A DNA stretch of 64,000 bases from Photobacterium gaetbulicola Gung47 (GCA_000940995.1 CP005974.1:1178001-1242000), one strand, 5' to 3'. Positions 34,832 through 44,000 are shown, numbered from the stretch's first letter. Notes: generated from the sequence alone by a model not told the origin. Program-made: numbers and translations.

Positions 34832-37597
34832 TCAGTAGGCACTCTGCTGGAACTCGTCTATGGAGCCGATGGGGCTGCCGATAAGCAAAGGCTCCAAGTT
34901 GCTGTGTGCTTGCCCCTGGCTGTGCATCACAATGCGGTTGGAGGTGCGTGGTTTCACCACATCGACAATAAACTTCACCATGTCAGCACGGCTGATGTCA
35001 GCGAGGGCATCGATCACTTTTTGCCGTTGGTTAAACTCCGTATCCTTGTTGCCGATGCTCACCCAGAAGCGCTGGGCTCGGGCGCGCAAATTGGTATCAG
35101 GCTCTGATATCTGGGCAATCAAGCCCTGTTTGCTGGCTTGCCACTGCGCTTCATTGAGCTCGAGCAGAACCAGCGCAAAGGCGTTGGTAAACTCATCAAT
35201 GGCCTCGAGTAATTGTGTCGGGGCTGCGACCGGCGATTGGATATACAAGATCAACCCAGGATGTCGGTTGAGCGGTAAATTGGCCGTTCCCACCATATAG
35301 CCAAGTTGCTGGCGGGTACGCAGTTCATGGAAAAACGTGGTCGACATCAGGTGGTTGGCCAAGGTATAGATGGCGATTTTCCTTGGAGTTGTTTCACGTG
35401 ATTGATAGTACATCAGCAACGCTGAGTCGGCGTGGTCGCAGCTGATCTCATGGCTGAGGGTACCTGAATTGCCCAGACGGACTAATGGCCGCTGAGCTTC
35501 GCCGTAGAGCTGGTCGGTCACCCGGAAGGCATCTTTGAGGGTTTCGGCCAAGGCGATAGCGTCTTCCTTGAGCCAGTTGCCATAGACAAAGGTATCGATG
35601 TGCAGCTCGGCAAACATCGCTTCGACAAAGGCCGGTAACTCGTCGACTTCAATACTTTCCAGCGCTTCGATTAGCACTGGGTAGGGTGGGTTGTTGGGCT
35701 GCAATACCCCGGTCAGCGCATTGAACAGTTGCGATATCGGTTTGTCCTGCGCGGCATTGCGCCAGTTTCGGAGCATCTGGGCTTTGATGTTCCTGAACCG
35801 CTCTGGGTTGAATTCGCGGTTGGCAAAGCGGTCGAGCAACAGCTTGAGCAGCAGCGGCTGTTTTTCACTAAAGCCGGATAGCTGCAGGGTCACGCCGCCT
35901 TGGTGGGCATAAAGGTTATAGGACATACCGGCAATTTCGGCCGGGTAAGCGGACTCATTGATGGCATCGAGCAGCATTTCGACACATAGCCGTGTCTTGA
36001 CAATATTGCGCGGCGAGTTTACGGCATGTGGGCTATCGATGGCCACATAGACAATCCCCTTGGGCACCCGAAACTCGTGTTCTTGCTTGTACCACAGACG
36101 AAAGCCCGGCAGATCCTGAAGCAGCTGAGGCGGCTTGGCTGCGTCAGCGGCGAGTGGAAGCGGGTCGGGCCTCTCGCAAAGATAAGGGTTCAGCTCTGGT
36201 AGCTGCAATTTAGGCTCGTTGCCCGGGGACTGCCAGCTGGCCAGTTGCTGCTCGGTCAGTGGTTTCACACTGTACGGGGTATGGTACCACTGGGCGATCC
36301 TATCATTGTCTTGGCCTTGTGCGACCAGGATCAGACGCATGTTGTCGGGGGTTAGCTGCTCTAGGAAGGATGAAATCAGCGCTTCGTCATACTCAGTCAT
36401 CATATAGTCGCCGTAGATAATATCATCGGGCGCATAGTGCAGCAGGTTCATCACCAGATAGCTGACGGTGTCGAGCGGGCGGCTTTTTTCCTGGTAACGG
36501 AAAGCCATATCCAGTACGGATTTTTTCTCGGTAAAACGCCATTCGTCCAACCCTTGCTGGCGGATCAGCTCAATGTATTGGAAAACGGTGTTAACAATTT
36601 CGTCAATGTGCTCGAGCCCTTTTGGTGTGAGGTTGAGACTGACTGTAAATTCGCGAAAGTTACTGCCGCTCACACCGCCGCCGGCTGCCAGGGTGTTGAT
36701 AAAGCCTCGTGTCTTCAGTAATGACATCAGGCTACCGCTGCCTTCATTGCCCAGTAAATGGGCAACGTACGAAAGCGGCTTTTTGCGGTAATGTTGATCA
36801 ACGGCCGGCAGGGTGAACGAGAGGGTGAGTTTGCGTACTTCCTTGATCGGTTCGATCGTGATGAACTTGGCCTTCTCGTTTTCTGAGACCAAAGGAACCG
36901 CAATGTCTGCCTTGGCTTTACCGGTATTGGGAATATCGTGGAAAAAGTTCTGGGCATAGGCATCCAGCTCTTCCAGAGATTGGGGGCCGAGCAGTACCAG
37001 GCCCATCAGGCTGGCGCAATAATGGGTTTGGTAGAAAGAGATCAGCTCGTCGCGAACCGACTTGTCGTTGCGATCTTCCAGTGTGGTCAGATCGCCAACG
37101 GAAAACTTGGCGAAAGGGTGCTCGGGATTGATGGTTTCCTTGTGAACCTGATAAAGCCGGCGCACATCGTCTTTGAGCTTGAGCTTGTATTCGGAGTCGA
37201 CCGCATTGCGCTCTTTATCGACGGCTTCCTCATTGAATAACGGAGCGGTAAAAAATTGGCCGAAGCGATCCAGGCCCTCACCGAAGGCGTGGGGGCTGAC
37301 CTCGAAGAAATAGGTGGTGTTCTCGGTTCCTGTCCATGCATTGTTGCTACCGCCGCTTTGGTTGATGAACGTTTGGAATTCGCCCACTTTGGGGTATTTT
37401 TCGGTACCGAGAAACAGCATGTGCTCAAGGAAGTGCGCCATGCCCTGACGGTTGAGTGGATCGTCAAAGTGACCGACCTTTACCGACAGTGCAGCGGCTG
37501 AGCGGGGGGCTTCAGCATCATGTACCAGCAGCACCTTCAATCCATTGGCCAGGGTGAGGTAACGGTACTGCTTTGGGTCATTAGGACTTGTATGCAC
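34832..37597 (-). CDS. M16 family zinc metallopeptidase (insulinase/pitrilysin-like)
   Basis: A 921-aa four-domain inverzincin. The inverted zinc motif HFLEH is at residues 55-59 (MAHFLEHMLFLGTEKYP), and the distal Glu ligand lies near 133 (NAVDSEYKLKL). The substrate-side SGGSNNAWTGTENTTYFFEV is also typical. It begins directly with the peptidase domain and has no signal peptide, unlike periplasmic PtrA of E. coli (962 aa). A cytoplasmic role in degrading small peptides is therefore inferred. It is monocistronic. Confidence 0.92.
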   Translation of the reverse strand: MHTSPNDPKQYRYLTLANGLKVLLVHDAEAPRSAAALSVKVGHFDDPLNRQGMAHFLEHMLFLGTEKYPKVGEFQTFINQSGGSNNAWTGTENTTYFFEVSPHAFGEGLDRFGQFFTAPLFNEEAVDKERNAVDSEYKLKLKDDVRRLYQVHKETINPEHPFAKFSVGDLTTLEDRNDKSVRDELISFYQTHYCASLMGLVLLGPQSLEELDAYAQNFFHDIPNTGKAKADIAVPLVSENEKAKFITIEPIKEVRKLTLSFTLPAVDQHYRKKPLSYVAHLLGNEGSGSLMSLLKTRGFINTLAAGGGVSGSNFREFTVSLNLTPKGLEHIDEIVNTVFQYIELIRQQGLDEWRFTEKKSVLDMAFRYQEKSRPLDTVSYLVMNLLHYAPDDIIYGDYMMTEYDEALISSFLEQLTPDNMRLILVAQGQDNDRIAQWYHTPYSVKPLTEQQLASWQSPGNEPKLQLPELNPYLCERPDPLPLAADAAKPPQLLQDLPGFRLWYKQEHEFRVPKGIVYVAIDSPHAVNSPRNIVKTRLCVEMLLDAINESAYPAEIAGMSYNLYAHQGGVTLQLSGFSEKQPLLLKLLLDRFANREFNPERFRNIKAQMLRNWRNAAQDKPISQLFNALTGVLQPNNPPYPVLIEALESIEVDELPAFVEAMFAELHIDTFVYGNWLKEDAIALAETLKDAFRVTDQLYGEAQRPLVRLGNSGTLSHEISCDHADSALLMYYQSRETTPRKIAIYTLANHLMSTTFFHELRTRQQLGYMVGTANLPLNRHPGLILYIQSPVAAPTQLLEAIDEFTNAFALVLLELNEAQWQASKQGLIAQISEPDTNLRARAQRFWVSIGNKDTEFNQRQKVIDALADISRADMVKFIVDVVKPRTSNRIVMHSQGQAHSNLEPLLIGSPIGSIDEFQQSAY

Positions 37598-37912
37598 AGG
37601 AAGCGCCTATTATTCAGAGGAAATTAAACTAATTATGACGCCCATTAGAAGGGGTGGCAAATTTAACCCATGTTTATTTGCCAATAAACAAAAGGTTAGC
37701 TGGGCGAGTTCCTATCAGGATCACGGAACTTCCACAGGGTGAGCGGGATCTCTGTTTTCCGCCTGCTTTACTTGCTAGCATAGCGCTGGAGTACGTCTTT
37801 TCTGATGCTGAGAAGTCGGATGAGTAAGCCTGAGTTTGATCGATCCCTAACCACTGATAGTAATAAAAAATGAGTGTGCGCTCGGGTATCAGACTGTGAA
37901 ATTGGAAAAATT
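37598..37912. other. Intergenic region between the M16 peptidase gene and sixA
   Basis: 315 bases between divergent genes. It should contain both promoters. I see no RNA gene, strong hairpin or known operator. Confidence 0.5.
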
Positions 37913-38386
37913 ATGCGAATTTATATTATGCGTCACGGCGAAGCCCAGCATTTTGCGGCCAGTGATGCAGACCGCCCGCTGACCGACAGGGGAGCCGCTC
38001 TCTCCGAGCAGATGGCTGCGCAGCTTGCCGGCCAGTTCGATAACGATCTGGACATGGTCTGGGTAAGCCCCTATCTTCGTGCGCAGCAGACGTGGCAAGC
38101 AATGGCGTCGTCTCTGCCAGAACCCAAGCGAGTGATGACCGTCGATGAGATAACACCTTATGGTGATGCCGAAGATGTCGCCGCTTATCTTAAAGCGGTG
38201 ATCGGTATCGAGCAGCCCGAGAACCTGCTGATCGTCTCGCACTTGCCTTTGGTGGGCTACCTGACTGCCGAAATGGTCCCCGGCTTGCAGCCACCAATGT
38301 TCATTACCTCTTCCATTGCTGCGATAGATTACCAGCCAGATAGCGACAGTGGCGACCTGCTGTGGCACGCCAACCCTGAAGGCTAG
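37913..38386 (+). CDS. sixA: Phosphohistidine phosphatase SixA
   Basis: A 157-aa histidine phosphatase of the RHG family. It starts MRIYIMRHGEAQHFA, where the RHG His is the phospho-acceptor. The second catalytic His is in VSHLPLVGYL. The length is close to the 161 aa of E. coli SixA, which removes phosphate from HPt domains and from PtsO-type phosphocarriers. The frame opens earlier (37874), but ATG 37913 starts the family's conserved strand and has GGA upstream. It lies in the conserved fadIJ-sixA-smrB-prmB neighbourhood. Confidence 0.93.
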   Translation: MRIYIMRHGEAQHFAASDADRPLTDRGAALSEQMAAQLAGQFDNDLDMVWVSPYLRAQQTWQAMASSLPEPKRVMTVDEITPYGDAEDVAAYLKAVIGIEQPENLLIVSHLPLVGYLTAEMVPGLQPPMFITSSIAAIDYQPDSDSGDLLWHANPEG

Positions 38387-38481
38387 TTCAGATACCCCCG
38401 GAATACATTAGGAAAAATCCTAAGGTTTTTCCGGGTGGTGCCGATGTATTCTCTAATCCTCTTGAATTCAAAGACGTTTTG

Positions 38482-38841
38482 ATGAAAGCAAAGTTATTAC
38501 TAGCGATGGGTGTCGCACTGCTGGCGGGATGTGTGCAAGTGCCGACAGCACCAAGCATCAATGCCAATGGTGCCATCAGGTGGGCCAATGGTATCACCGA
38601 AGATATGCATATTTCAGCGTCAGGTAGCACCCTGACCTTTGCGTCGCCGCAAAGCCTGTTCAATCCGGGAGGGATCACGATTTTCTCGCGGATCGACAGT
38701 GCCCGCAACGGGGCCTGCGAGCATTACTACAGCGAACAGGCCGTGAAAACACGGATGAATATTTGTGATAGCGGCGAAGTGACCCTGCTGGTAGAAGGCC
38801 AGGTTATTAACGTAGGCTCTTTGGCCAAATTCGTTTACTGA
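38482..38841 (+). CDS. Small lipoprotein of unknown function
   Basis: A 119-aa predicted lipoprotein. MKAKLLLAMGVALLAGCVQV ends in the lipobox LLAGC, and +2 is Val, so outer-membrane sorting is expected. The mature part is beta-rich with two Cys (ARNGACEHYYSEQ and MNICDSGEVTL) that could form a disulfide. I do not recognise the family. ATG 38482 is used; a TTG just before it is rejected. No clear ribosome site. It lies between sixA and smrB. Confidence 0.7.
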   Translation: MKAKLLLAMGVALLAGCVQVPTAPSINANGAIRWANGITEDMHISASGSTLTFASPQSLFNPGGITIFSRIDSARNGACEHYYSEQAVKTRMNICDSGEVTLLVEGQVINVGSLAKFVY

Positions 38842-38888
38842 TTGGCGAGGGGCAAAGGAAATTTGTAGCCGAGCCCCTAACCCGTTTA

Positions 38889-39419
38889 CTACCTCTCCGG
38901 AATGTCCAGTAGCACCAGAAGGGCGCCATCACCGCCAAATTCCAGCGGCGCCTGATGGAACGCCATCACGTCAGGATGCTGGGCCAACCACATCGGGGCT
39001 TTTTGCTTGAGGATATGCTTGCCGATGCCGTGCATGACGCAGCAGCAGGCGACATTTTCCTTGATGCAGGCCGCTATCATCGCCGCCAGCTCTCGCTTGG
39101 CCTCTTTTTGAGTCATGCCGTGCATGTCGAGGTACATGTCCGGGACATATACCCCGCGACGGAGCTTTTTCACTTCATATTTGGACACGCCTGTTCGGGC
39201 GTATTGGGTCGGGCCGGTCTCGCTGAGGTGCGGCTCGAACTCGTCAGAGAAGTAGAATTCATGATTTTGTGTCTCTTTTGCCGAGACTTTTGGTTTATCA
39301 GACTTTGGGCTCTGTCGGCGCGGCGTGATTATGGTATCATTGGTGATCTTTTTTACGCCCTTAACCGCTTCCTGGAAGAGCATCAGATCTTCGTCCAGGT
39401 TAGTATCTTTTTTGCTCAT
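38889..39419 (-). CDS. smrB: SmrB, ribosome-rescue endonuclease
   Basis: A 176-aa protein with an N-terminal helical tail and a C-terminal Smr domain. The Smr motifs are YLDMHGMTQKEAKRELA (the D-x-H-G motif) and CVMHGIGKHILKQKAPMW (the HG-x-G motif), and the C-terminus FGGDGALLVLLDIPE matches YfcN/SmrB. The E. coli enzyme cleaves mRNA between collided ribosomes. It is divergent from prmB with a 53-base gap, an arrangement common in gammaproteobacteria. Confidence 0.93.
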   Translation of the reverse strand: MSKKDTNLDEDLMLFQEAVKGVKKITNDTIITPRRQSPKSDKPKVSAKETQNHEFYFSDEFEPHLSETGPTQYARTGVSKYEVKKLRRGVYVPDMYLDMHGMTQKEAKRELAAMIAACIKENVACCCVMHGIGKHILKQKAPMWLAQHPDVMAFHQAPLEFGGDGALLVLLDIPER

Positions 39420-39472
39420 AGTGAAATTCCAACAACTTTATAGCGGTATTGTAGCGCCATTCGGAGGCTATT

Positions 39473-40405
39473 TTGGATAAGATTTTTGTCGACGAAGCCG
39501 TCAACGAACTTCATACATTGCAGGACATGCTACGTTGGACGGTTAGCCGTTTCAATGCTGCCGGTCTATTTTATGGTCACGGTACAGACAATGCGTGGGA
39601 CGAGGCGGTTCAGCTGGTCCTGCCAACGCTGTACCTACCCCTTGATGTGCCATCGGAAGTGCGTCATTCACGCCTGACCAGCAGTGAGCGTCACCGCATT
39701 GTTGAGCGTGTGATCCGTCGTATCAACGAGCGTACCCCTGTGGCTTACCTCACCAACAAAGCTTACTTTTGCGGTATGGAATTCTTTGTTGATGAGCGTG
39801 TACTTGTGCCGCGCTCGCCAATCGGTGAGCTGATCGAAAACTTCTTCGAACCGTTCCTCAAAGAGCGCCCGACCCGCATTATGGACTTGTGTACCGGCTC
39901 TGGCTGTATCGGTATTGCCTGTGCCCATGCTTTCCCTGAAGCTGAAGTCGATGTTGTAGATATCTCGGTCGATGCGCTGGCGGTTGCCGAGCAGAATATT
40001 CAGGACCACGGCCTGGAGCAGCAGGTGATCCCGCTGCGATCTGATCTGCTGCGTGATGTGCCAAAAGACAAATACGATCTGATCGTCACCAACCCACCGT
40101 ATGTGGACCAGGAAGACATGGATAGCCTGCCGGACGAGTTCCGCCACGAGCCTGAACTGGGCCTGGCTGCGGGTACCGATGGCCTCAAGCTGGTTCGCCG
40201 TATCTTGGCCAATGCCCCTGACTACCTGAAAGAAGACGGTGTGTTGATCTGCGAAGTGGGTAACTCGATGATCCATATGGAAGAGCAGTACCCGCATATT
40301 CCGTTTACCTGGATCGAGTTTGAAAACGGCGGCCACGGTGTATTCATGATGACCCGTGACCAGTTGCTAGAGTGTGCTGATGAGTTTGCTCTTTACCGCG
40401 ACTAA
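39473..40405 (+). CDS. prmB: Protein-(glutamine-N5) methyltransferase for ribosomal protein L3
   Basis: A 310-aa SAM-dependent methyltransferase, the same length as E. coli PrmB. It methylates a Gln of ribosomal protein L3. Motifs: DLCTGSGCIGIACAHAFPEA (SAM-binding motif I), VDISVDALAVAEQN and the catalytic NPPYVDQEDM. The start is TTG at 39473 with GGAGG 7 bases upstream; no suitable ATG is near. A terminator follows, so it is not co-transcribed with aroC as in E. coli. Confidence 0.95.
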   Translation: MDKIFVDEAVNELHTLQDMLRWTVSRFNAAGLFYGHGTDNAWDEAVQLVLPTLYLPLDVPSEVRHSRLTSSERHRIVERVIRRINERTPVAYLTNKAYFCGMEFFVDERVLVPRSPIGELIENFFEPFLKERPTRIMDLCTGSGCIGIACAHAFPEAEVDVVDISVDALAVAEQNIQDHGLEQQVIPLRSDLLRDVPKDKYDLIVTNPPYVDQEDMDSLPDEFRHEPELGLAAGTDGLKLVRRILANAPDYLKEDGVLICEVGNSMIHMEEQYPHIPFTWIEFENGGHGVFMMTRDQLLECADEFALYRD

Positions 40406-40431
40406 TTAGTGACGCCATTGCGAGATAGCAC

Positions 40432-40466
40432 AATGCCGCCAACCGATAGGTTGGCGGCATTTTTTA
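40432..40466. terminator. Terminator of prmB (and possibly of the convergent acyltransferase)
   Basis: Stem AATGCCGCCAACC / GGTTGGCGGCATT with a GATA loop and a plus-strand T-run. Confidence 0.92.
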
Positions 40467-40485
40467 TATCTGACGCTTACGTGTT

Positions 40486-41661
40486 CTACGTTGGATTGGC
40501 TGCCATGCCTCGTTTTTTGCGCGACCTTAGCGCGTTCATGGCGGGTTTTTCAATGTAGTAATAGCTGAGTGTCGATACACCAATGGCGACGGTAATAAAT
40601 ACCATTGCGCCAGCGCTTGCGGCTAGCCAGCCCGTTTGGCGATTCCACAGCGATAGTGCGTCTGGAAATACCAGGTTGGCAAGCTCTATGCCGGAAAGCA
40701 GCAGAACTGCGTGCCATAGGTAAAGAGAGTAGGAAATATCACCGAGGAAGCGGGTGACACGGTTATCCAGCAGTTTGAATACCGGGGTGGCTCTCTCGGT
40801 TTGTTGGGCAGAAATTAGCACTAACAGCGCAAATGCCGAGATAACCACAACATTGTGGTAACCGCTTTTAGGGAGATGAAGCAGGCCAATGCAGATAGCA
40901 AATATGGTCAGTAGAGCCCAGTCATTGTTCAGAAGGAGGCGTTGTTTAGAAGAAAGTGCAAGGGTATGCATCCAAGCTCCAAGAGTAAAGCTCGCTAGCG
41001 CCCTGAGCAATGCGAGCAAGCCACCGGTGACATCCATAGAGCCTTTTAACTGGTTGATATAAAGTAAACTAAGAATAAATAATACAGGGGCCAGATATGA
41101 TAACTTCCTTCTCAATAAGACTGGAACCAAGAAAGGAAATACCATGTAACTGAGCCATTCGACGCTTAGTGACCATGATGAAATATTCCATGATAAATCT
41201 TGGACAAGTACACCGTGCAGCATTAAGACATTTTGCCATAAGGCCTCTGAACGGTTGAATGGCCCCTCAAAGGCAGGAATGCCACTGACTCCCCAGCTTT
41301 CGAACAACGCGCCACCATAAAAGCCCACCCCCTTACTGGATTTGAAGGCTTCCCAGGCAACTAATACAAGCAGTGTGGTTAAAAACAAAGGGTAGATCCG
41401 AGAGAACCTTAACCACATAAACTGTAACCAGCGCGATGGAGTAATGGATTGGGAAAAGGCTGCGCGGTAGACATGCATCATGACAAAGCCACTGAGAATA
41501 AAAAACAGATCGACCCATAAGTAGCCATTCTCTATAAAGTGGGTATATTCAGTCAACGGCTCCATCCATTGCGGGAAGATGATCAGCCTGGCGTGAAAGA
41601 AGACGACGCACAACGCTGCGATACCACGCAGTGGCGTTAGTATTGGGATGGGGTTATTCAT
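40486..41661 (-). CDS. Acyltransferase 3 family membrane protein (OafA/YrhL type)
   Basis: A 391-aa inner-membrane acyltransferase with ~10 helices. The family motif is LTPLRGIAALCVVFFHARL near the N-terminus with the catalytic-type His, followed by GYLWVDLFFILSGFVMMHV and RFSRIYPLF. The end has SYSLYLWHAVLL and the YYYIEKPAMN motif. Relatives O-acylate surface polysaccharide, LPS or peptidoglycan. No glycan genes adjoin it, so the substrate is unknown. The 5' flank is very AT-rich and the gene breaks the conserved prmB/queC neighbourhoods, which suggests it was acquired. Confidence 0.88.
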   Translation of the reverse strand: MNNPIPILTPLRGIAALCVVFFHARLIIFPQWMEPLTEYTHFIENGYLWVDLFFILSGFVMMHVYRAAFSQSITPSRWLQFMWLRFSRIYPLFLTTLLVLVAWEAFKSSKGVGFYGGALFESWGVSGIPAFEGPFNRSEALWQNVLMLHGVLVQDLSWNISSWSLSVEWLSYMVFPFLVPVLLRRKLSYLAPVLFILSLLYINQLKGSMDVTGGLLALLRALASFTLGAWMHTLALSSKQRLLLNNDWALLTIFAICIGLLHLPKSGYHNVVVISAFALLVLISAQQTERATPVFKLLDNRVTRFLGDISYSLYLWHAVLLLSGIELANLVFPDALSLWNRQTGWLAASAGAMVFITVAIGVSTLSYYYIEKPAMNALRSRKKRGMAANPT

Positions 41662-42040
41662 GATTATCTACCAAGCATAAAAAAGGTGGTATTTATTTTG
41701 TCGTAAGAAAAATAAAAAACAATGTCATGGGTAGGGTTGTTAAATTGTAAGGTGTTAATTTTCATATAAAAATGAAATAAATCCCATTTGTTGTGAAAAA
41801 CAACATGACAGGTTGCTATATTATGCTGCGGGTCTCGAAGAAAATTAAATTTGTTTTATTGTTGAAGAATACGCTGGCGGAATATTTCTTTTTTTAGGGG
41901 CAAAAAAATAGAATAACGGGCGGAAGCTGTGAGATGAAAATAAAAAGGAGGCAGCAATCTGCCTCGCTATTTATTCGCTATACCACTCGTGATTTTAGGT
42001 ACTCATTTCATGGTATAGACAGTTTAAGGCGGGATCTCTG
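41662..42040. other. AT-rich intergenic region between the acyltransferase and queC
   Basis: About 380 bases, strongly A/T biased between 41690 and 41940, holding the queC terminator at its right end. No gene recognised. Confidence 0.5.
41948..41965 (-). terminator. Terminator of queC
   Basis: Stem GAGGCAG / CTGCCTC with a CAAT loop; on the minus strand it is followed by CTTTTTATTTT. Confidence 0.75.
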
Positions 42041-42739
42041 CTAGGCCTTCCCGGCCTGCTGCTTGGCTTCTAGCTCTGCCATGATATCGCTCTGGTTGGC
42101 GAGGTAATCATCAAGTCCGGCCTTGCGTAGATCGCAAGATGGGCAGTCGCCACAGCCATCACCGATCACCCCGTTATAGCATGTCAGGGTTTTTTCGCGG
42201 ACGAAGTTGAGCTTACTGTACTGATCAGCAAGCGCCCAAGTTTCGGCCTTGTTGAGCCACATCAGTGGGGTTTCAATCTTCAGCGGGCGATCCATACCCA
42301 GCACCAGCGATTGGTTCAGTGACTTGACGAACTCGTCGCGGCAATCTGGGTAGCCGGAAAAGTCGGTTTCACAAACGCCGGTGATCACCGCTTCGGCACC
42401 GATCTGGTAGGCATAGATGCCAGACAGGGTCAGGAATAGGATATTACGGCCAGGGACAAAGGAGTTTGGCAGGCCATTTTCCTGCAGCTCGTGGGAGACC
42501 GGAATATTGTCGCGGGTCAGGGAGCTGATCGCGAGTTCATTGAGCAGGCCTACGTCCATCACTTTGTGCGCGGCCACGCCCAGCTCTTTGCAGATAGACT
42601 CAGCCACTTCGATTTCCAGCTTATGGCGTTGGCCATAATCGAACGTAATACAGTGAACTTCATCGTAATGGGCCATGGCTTGGATCAGGCAGGTCGTGGA
42701 GTCTTGACCGCCACTAAATACAACTACGGCTTTGCGCAT
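42041..42739 (-). CDS. queC: 7-cyano-7-deazaguanine synthase
   Basis: A 232-aa enzyme that makes preQ0 from CDG, ammonia and ATP in queuosine synthesis. The PP-loop is VVVFSGGQDSTTCLIQ, SFVPGRNILFL and GVCETDFSGYPDCR are family signatures, and the four-Cys zinc site is in TCYNGVIGDGCGDCPSCDLR. The length matches E. coli QueC (231 aa). A structured leader with three small hairpins precedes the start (42765-42835). Confidence 0.96.
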   Translation of the reverse strand: MRKAVVVFSGGQDSTTCLIQAMAHYDEVHCITFDYGQRHKLEIEVAESICKELGVAAHKVMDVGLLNELAISSLTRDNIPVSHELQENGLPNSFVPGRNILFLTLSGIYAYQIGAEAVITGVCETDFSGYPDCRDEFVKSLNQSLVLGMDRPLKIETPLMWLNKAETWALADQYSKLNFVREKTLTCYNGVIGDGCGDCPSCDLRKAGLDDYLANQSDIMAELEAKQQAGKA

Positions 42740-42764
42740 GAAAAATTTTCCTATGTTGTTGTCG

Positions 42765-42835
42765 TACCGAAAAACAGTCGGTAGGGACTACCCCAATTGT
42801 TATAAGGGTAGGCCAACAGCAGGTTCTCTATTGGC
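42765..42835 (-). promoter_or_regulatory. Structured leader upstream of queC
   Basis: Three short stems lie within 100 bases of the queC start: TACCGA/TCGGTA (42765-42783), CTACCC/GGGTAG (42788-42811) and GCCAA/TTGGC (42812-42835). A competing GTAG/CTAC pairing (42781-42791) could link the first two. It may be a regulatory leader, but it does not match the preQ1-I or preQ1-II consensus that I know. Confidence 0.3.
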
Positions 42836-42885
42836 AGGCTCATGCTACCGCAGCGGGGGAAAAGAAAAAAGTCTTGAAACGAAAT

Positions 42886-42916
42886 GCCGCAGCAGGGGGG
42901 GGGGCGTTGCTGCGGC
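42886..42916 (-). terminator. Terminator-like hairpin with a ten-base G/C homopolymer in its loop
   Basis: Arms GCCGCAGCA (42886-42894) and TGCTGCGGC (42908-42916) enclose a run of ten G (42895-42904). It lies 17 bases past the stop of the leftward cysteine-synthase-like gene, but the following T-rich stretch is distant. Confidence 0.6.
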
Positions 42917-42932
42917 GTGGAGAAACAGAGAG

Positions 42933-44000
42933 CTAGCTCAGTTTGCCGGTTTGCTCAAACTGCTTGAGCTGGGTTAGGTAACCACTGATATCCCCTATGT
43001 TGTCTTCAACCCAGCCCCGGTTGAAATAGGTATCGAGGTAACGTTCGCCGCTGTCGCACAGCAGGGTGACAATTGAGCCGGTCTCACCGCGGGCTTTCAT
43101 CTCGCTGGCGAGCTGCAGCACGCCGTATAGGTTGGTGCCGGTAGAGGCGCCGGCCTTGCGGCCAAGCAGTTTCTCCAGCCAGTGCACTGTGGCAATACTG
43201 GCAGCATCCGCAATCGTGCGCATTTCATCCACCACATCGGGGATAAAGCTAGGTTCTACACGCGGTCGACCGATACCTTCGATACGGCTGCCGCATTCGC
43301 CGGTCAGCGAAGGATCGCGGGTCTTGAAGTACTGGTGAAATACTGAGTTTTCCGGGTCGACCACACACAGTTTGGTGTTGTGCATTTGGTAGCGAATATA
43401 GCGGCCGATAGTTGCCGATGTGCCGCCGGTACCCGGACTCATAACAACCCAGCTTGGAATGGGATGCTCTTCGAGCTTCATCTGATCAAAGATGCTGTTG
43501 GCTATGTTGTTATTTCCCCGCCAGTCAGTCGCCCGTTCGGCGTAGGTGAACTGATCCATGTAGTGGCCATTGAGTTCCTTGGCCAAGCGCCGGGATGCCT
43601 CATAGATCTCGCTAGGGCTGTCGACCAAATGGGTGCGGCCACCGTAAAACTCGATTTGCTCAATTTTCTTGCGGGCCGTTTTGCGCGGTACCACGGCGAT
43701 AAACGGCAAGCCGAGCAAGCGGGCAAAATAGGCCTCGGAGACCGCAGTACTTCCTGATGAGGACTCAATGATTGGGGTATCTTTGCCAATCCAACCGTTA
43801 CACAGGGCAAACAGGAACAGCGAGCGGGCCAAACGGTGCTTGAGGCTACCGGTTGGGTGAGTGCTTTCGTCTTTTAGGTAGATGTCAATGCCGTCCAGCG
43901 ATGGGATATCCAGCTTGATCAGGTGGGTATCGGCTGAGCGTTGAAAGTCGGCTTCAATTTTGCGGATCGCGGTGTGAATCCATTGCGGGTCGTGGCTCAT
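42933..44000 (-). CDS. PLP-dependent cysteine synthase-fold protein, probable cysteine desulfhydrase or lyase
   Basis: A 355-aa fold type II PLP enzyme of the CysK/CBS superfamily. The PLP lysine is in THPTGSLKHRLARSL. The phosphate-binding loop region is SSSGSTAVSEAYFARL, and VVMSPGTGGTSATIGRYIRY is also conserved. The C-terminal GRKAGASTGTNLYGVLQLA and LLCDSGERYLDTY follow. It diverges from a DecR-type cysteine-responsive regulator. This makes breakdown of excess cysteine more likely than synthesis, but that is inference. It replaces the ybaE-cof genes found here in E. coli. Confidence 0.8.
   Translation of the reverse strand: MSHDPQWIHTAIRKIEADFQRSADTHLIKLDIPSLDGIDIYLKDESTHPTGSLKHRLARSLFLFALCNGWIGKDTPIIESSSGSTAVSEAYFARLLGLPFIAVVPRKTARKKIEQIEFYGGRTHLVDSPSEIYEASRRLAKELNGHYMDQFTYAERATDWRGNNNIANSIFDQMKLEEHPIPSWVVMSPGTGGTSATIGRYIRYQMHNTKLCVVDPENSVFHQYFKTRDPSLTGECGSRIEGIGRPRVEPSFIPDVVDEMRTIADAASIATVHWLEKLLGRKAGASTGTNLYGVLQLASEMKARGETGSIVTLLCDSGERYLDTYFNRGWVEDNIGDISGYLTQLKQFEQTGKLS

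Noticed and set aside
42740..42840. preQ1 riboswitch
   Set aside because: The hairpins and intervening bases do not match the preQ1-I or preQ1-II consensus as I know it, so I list only a structured leader.
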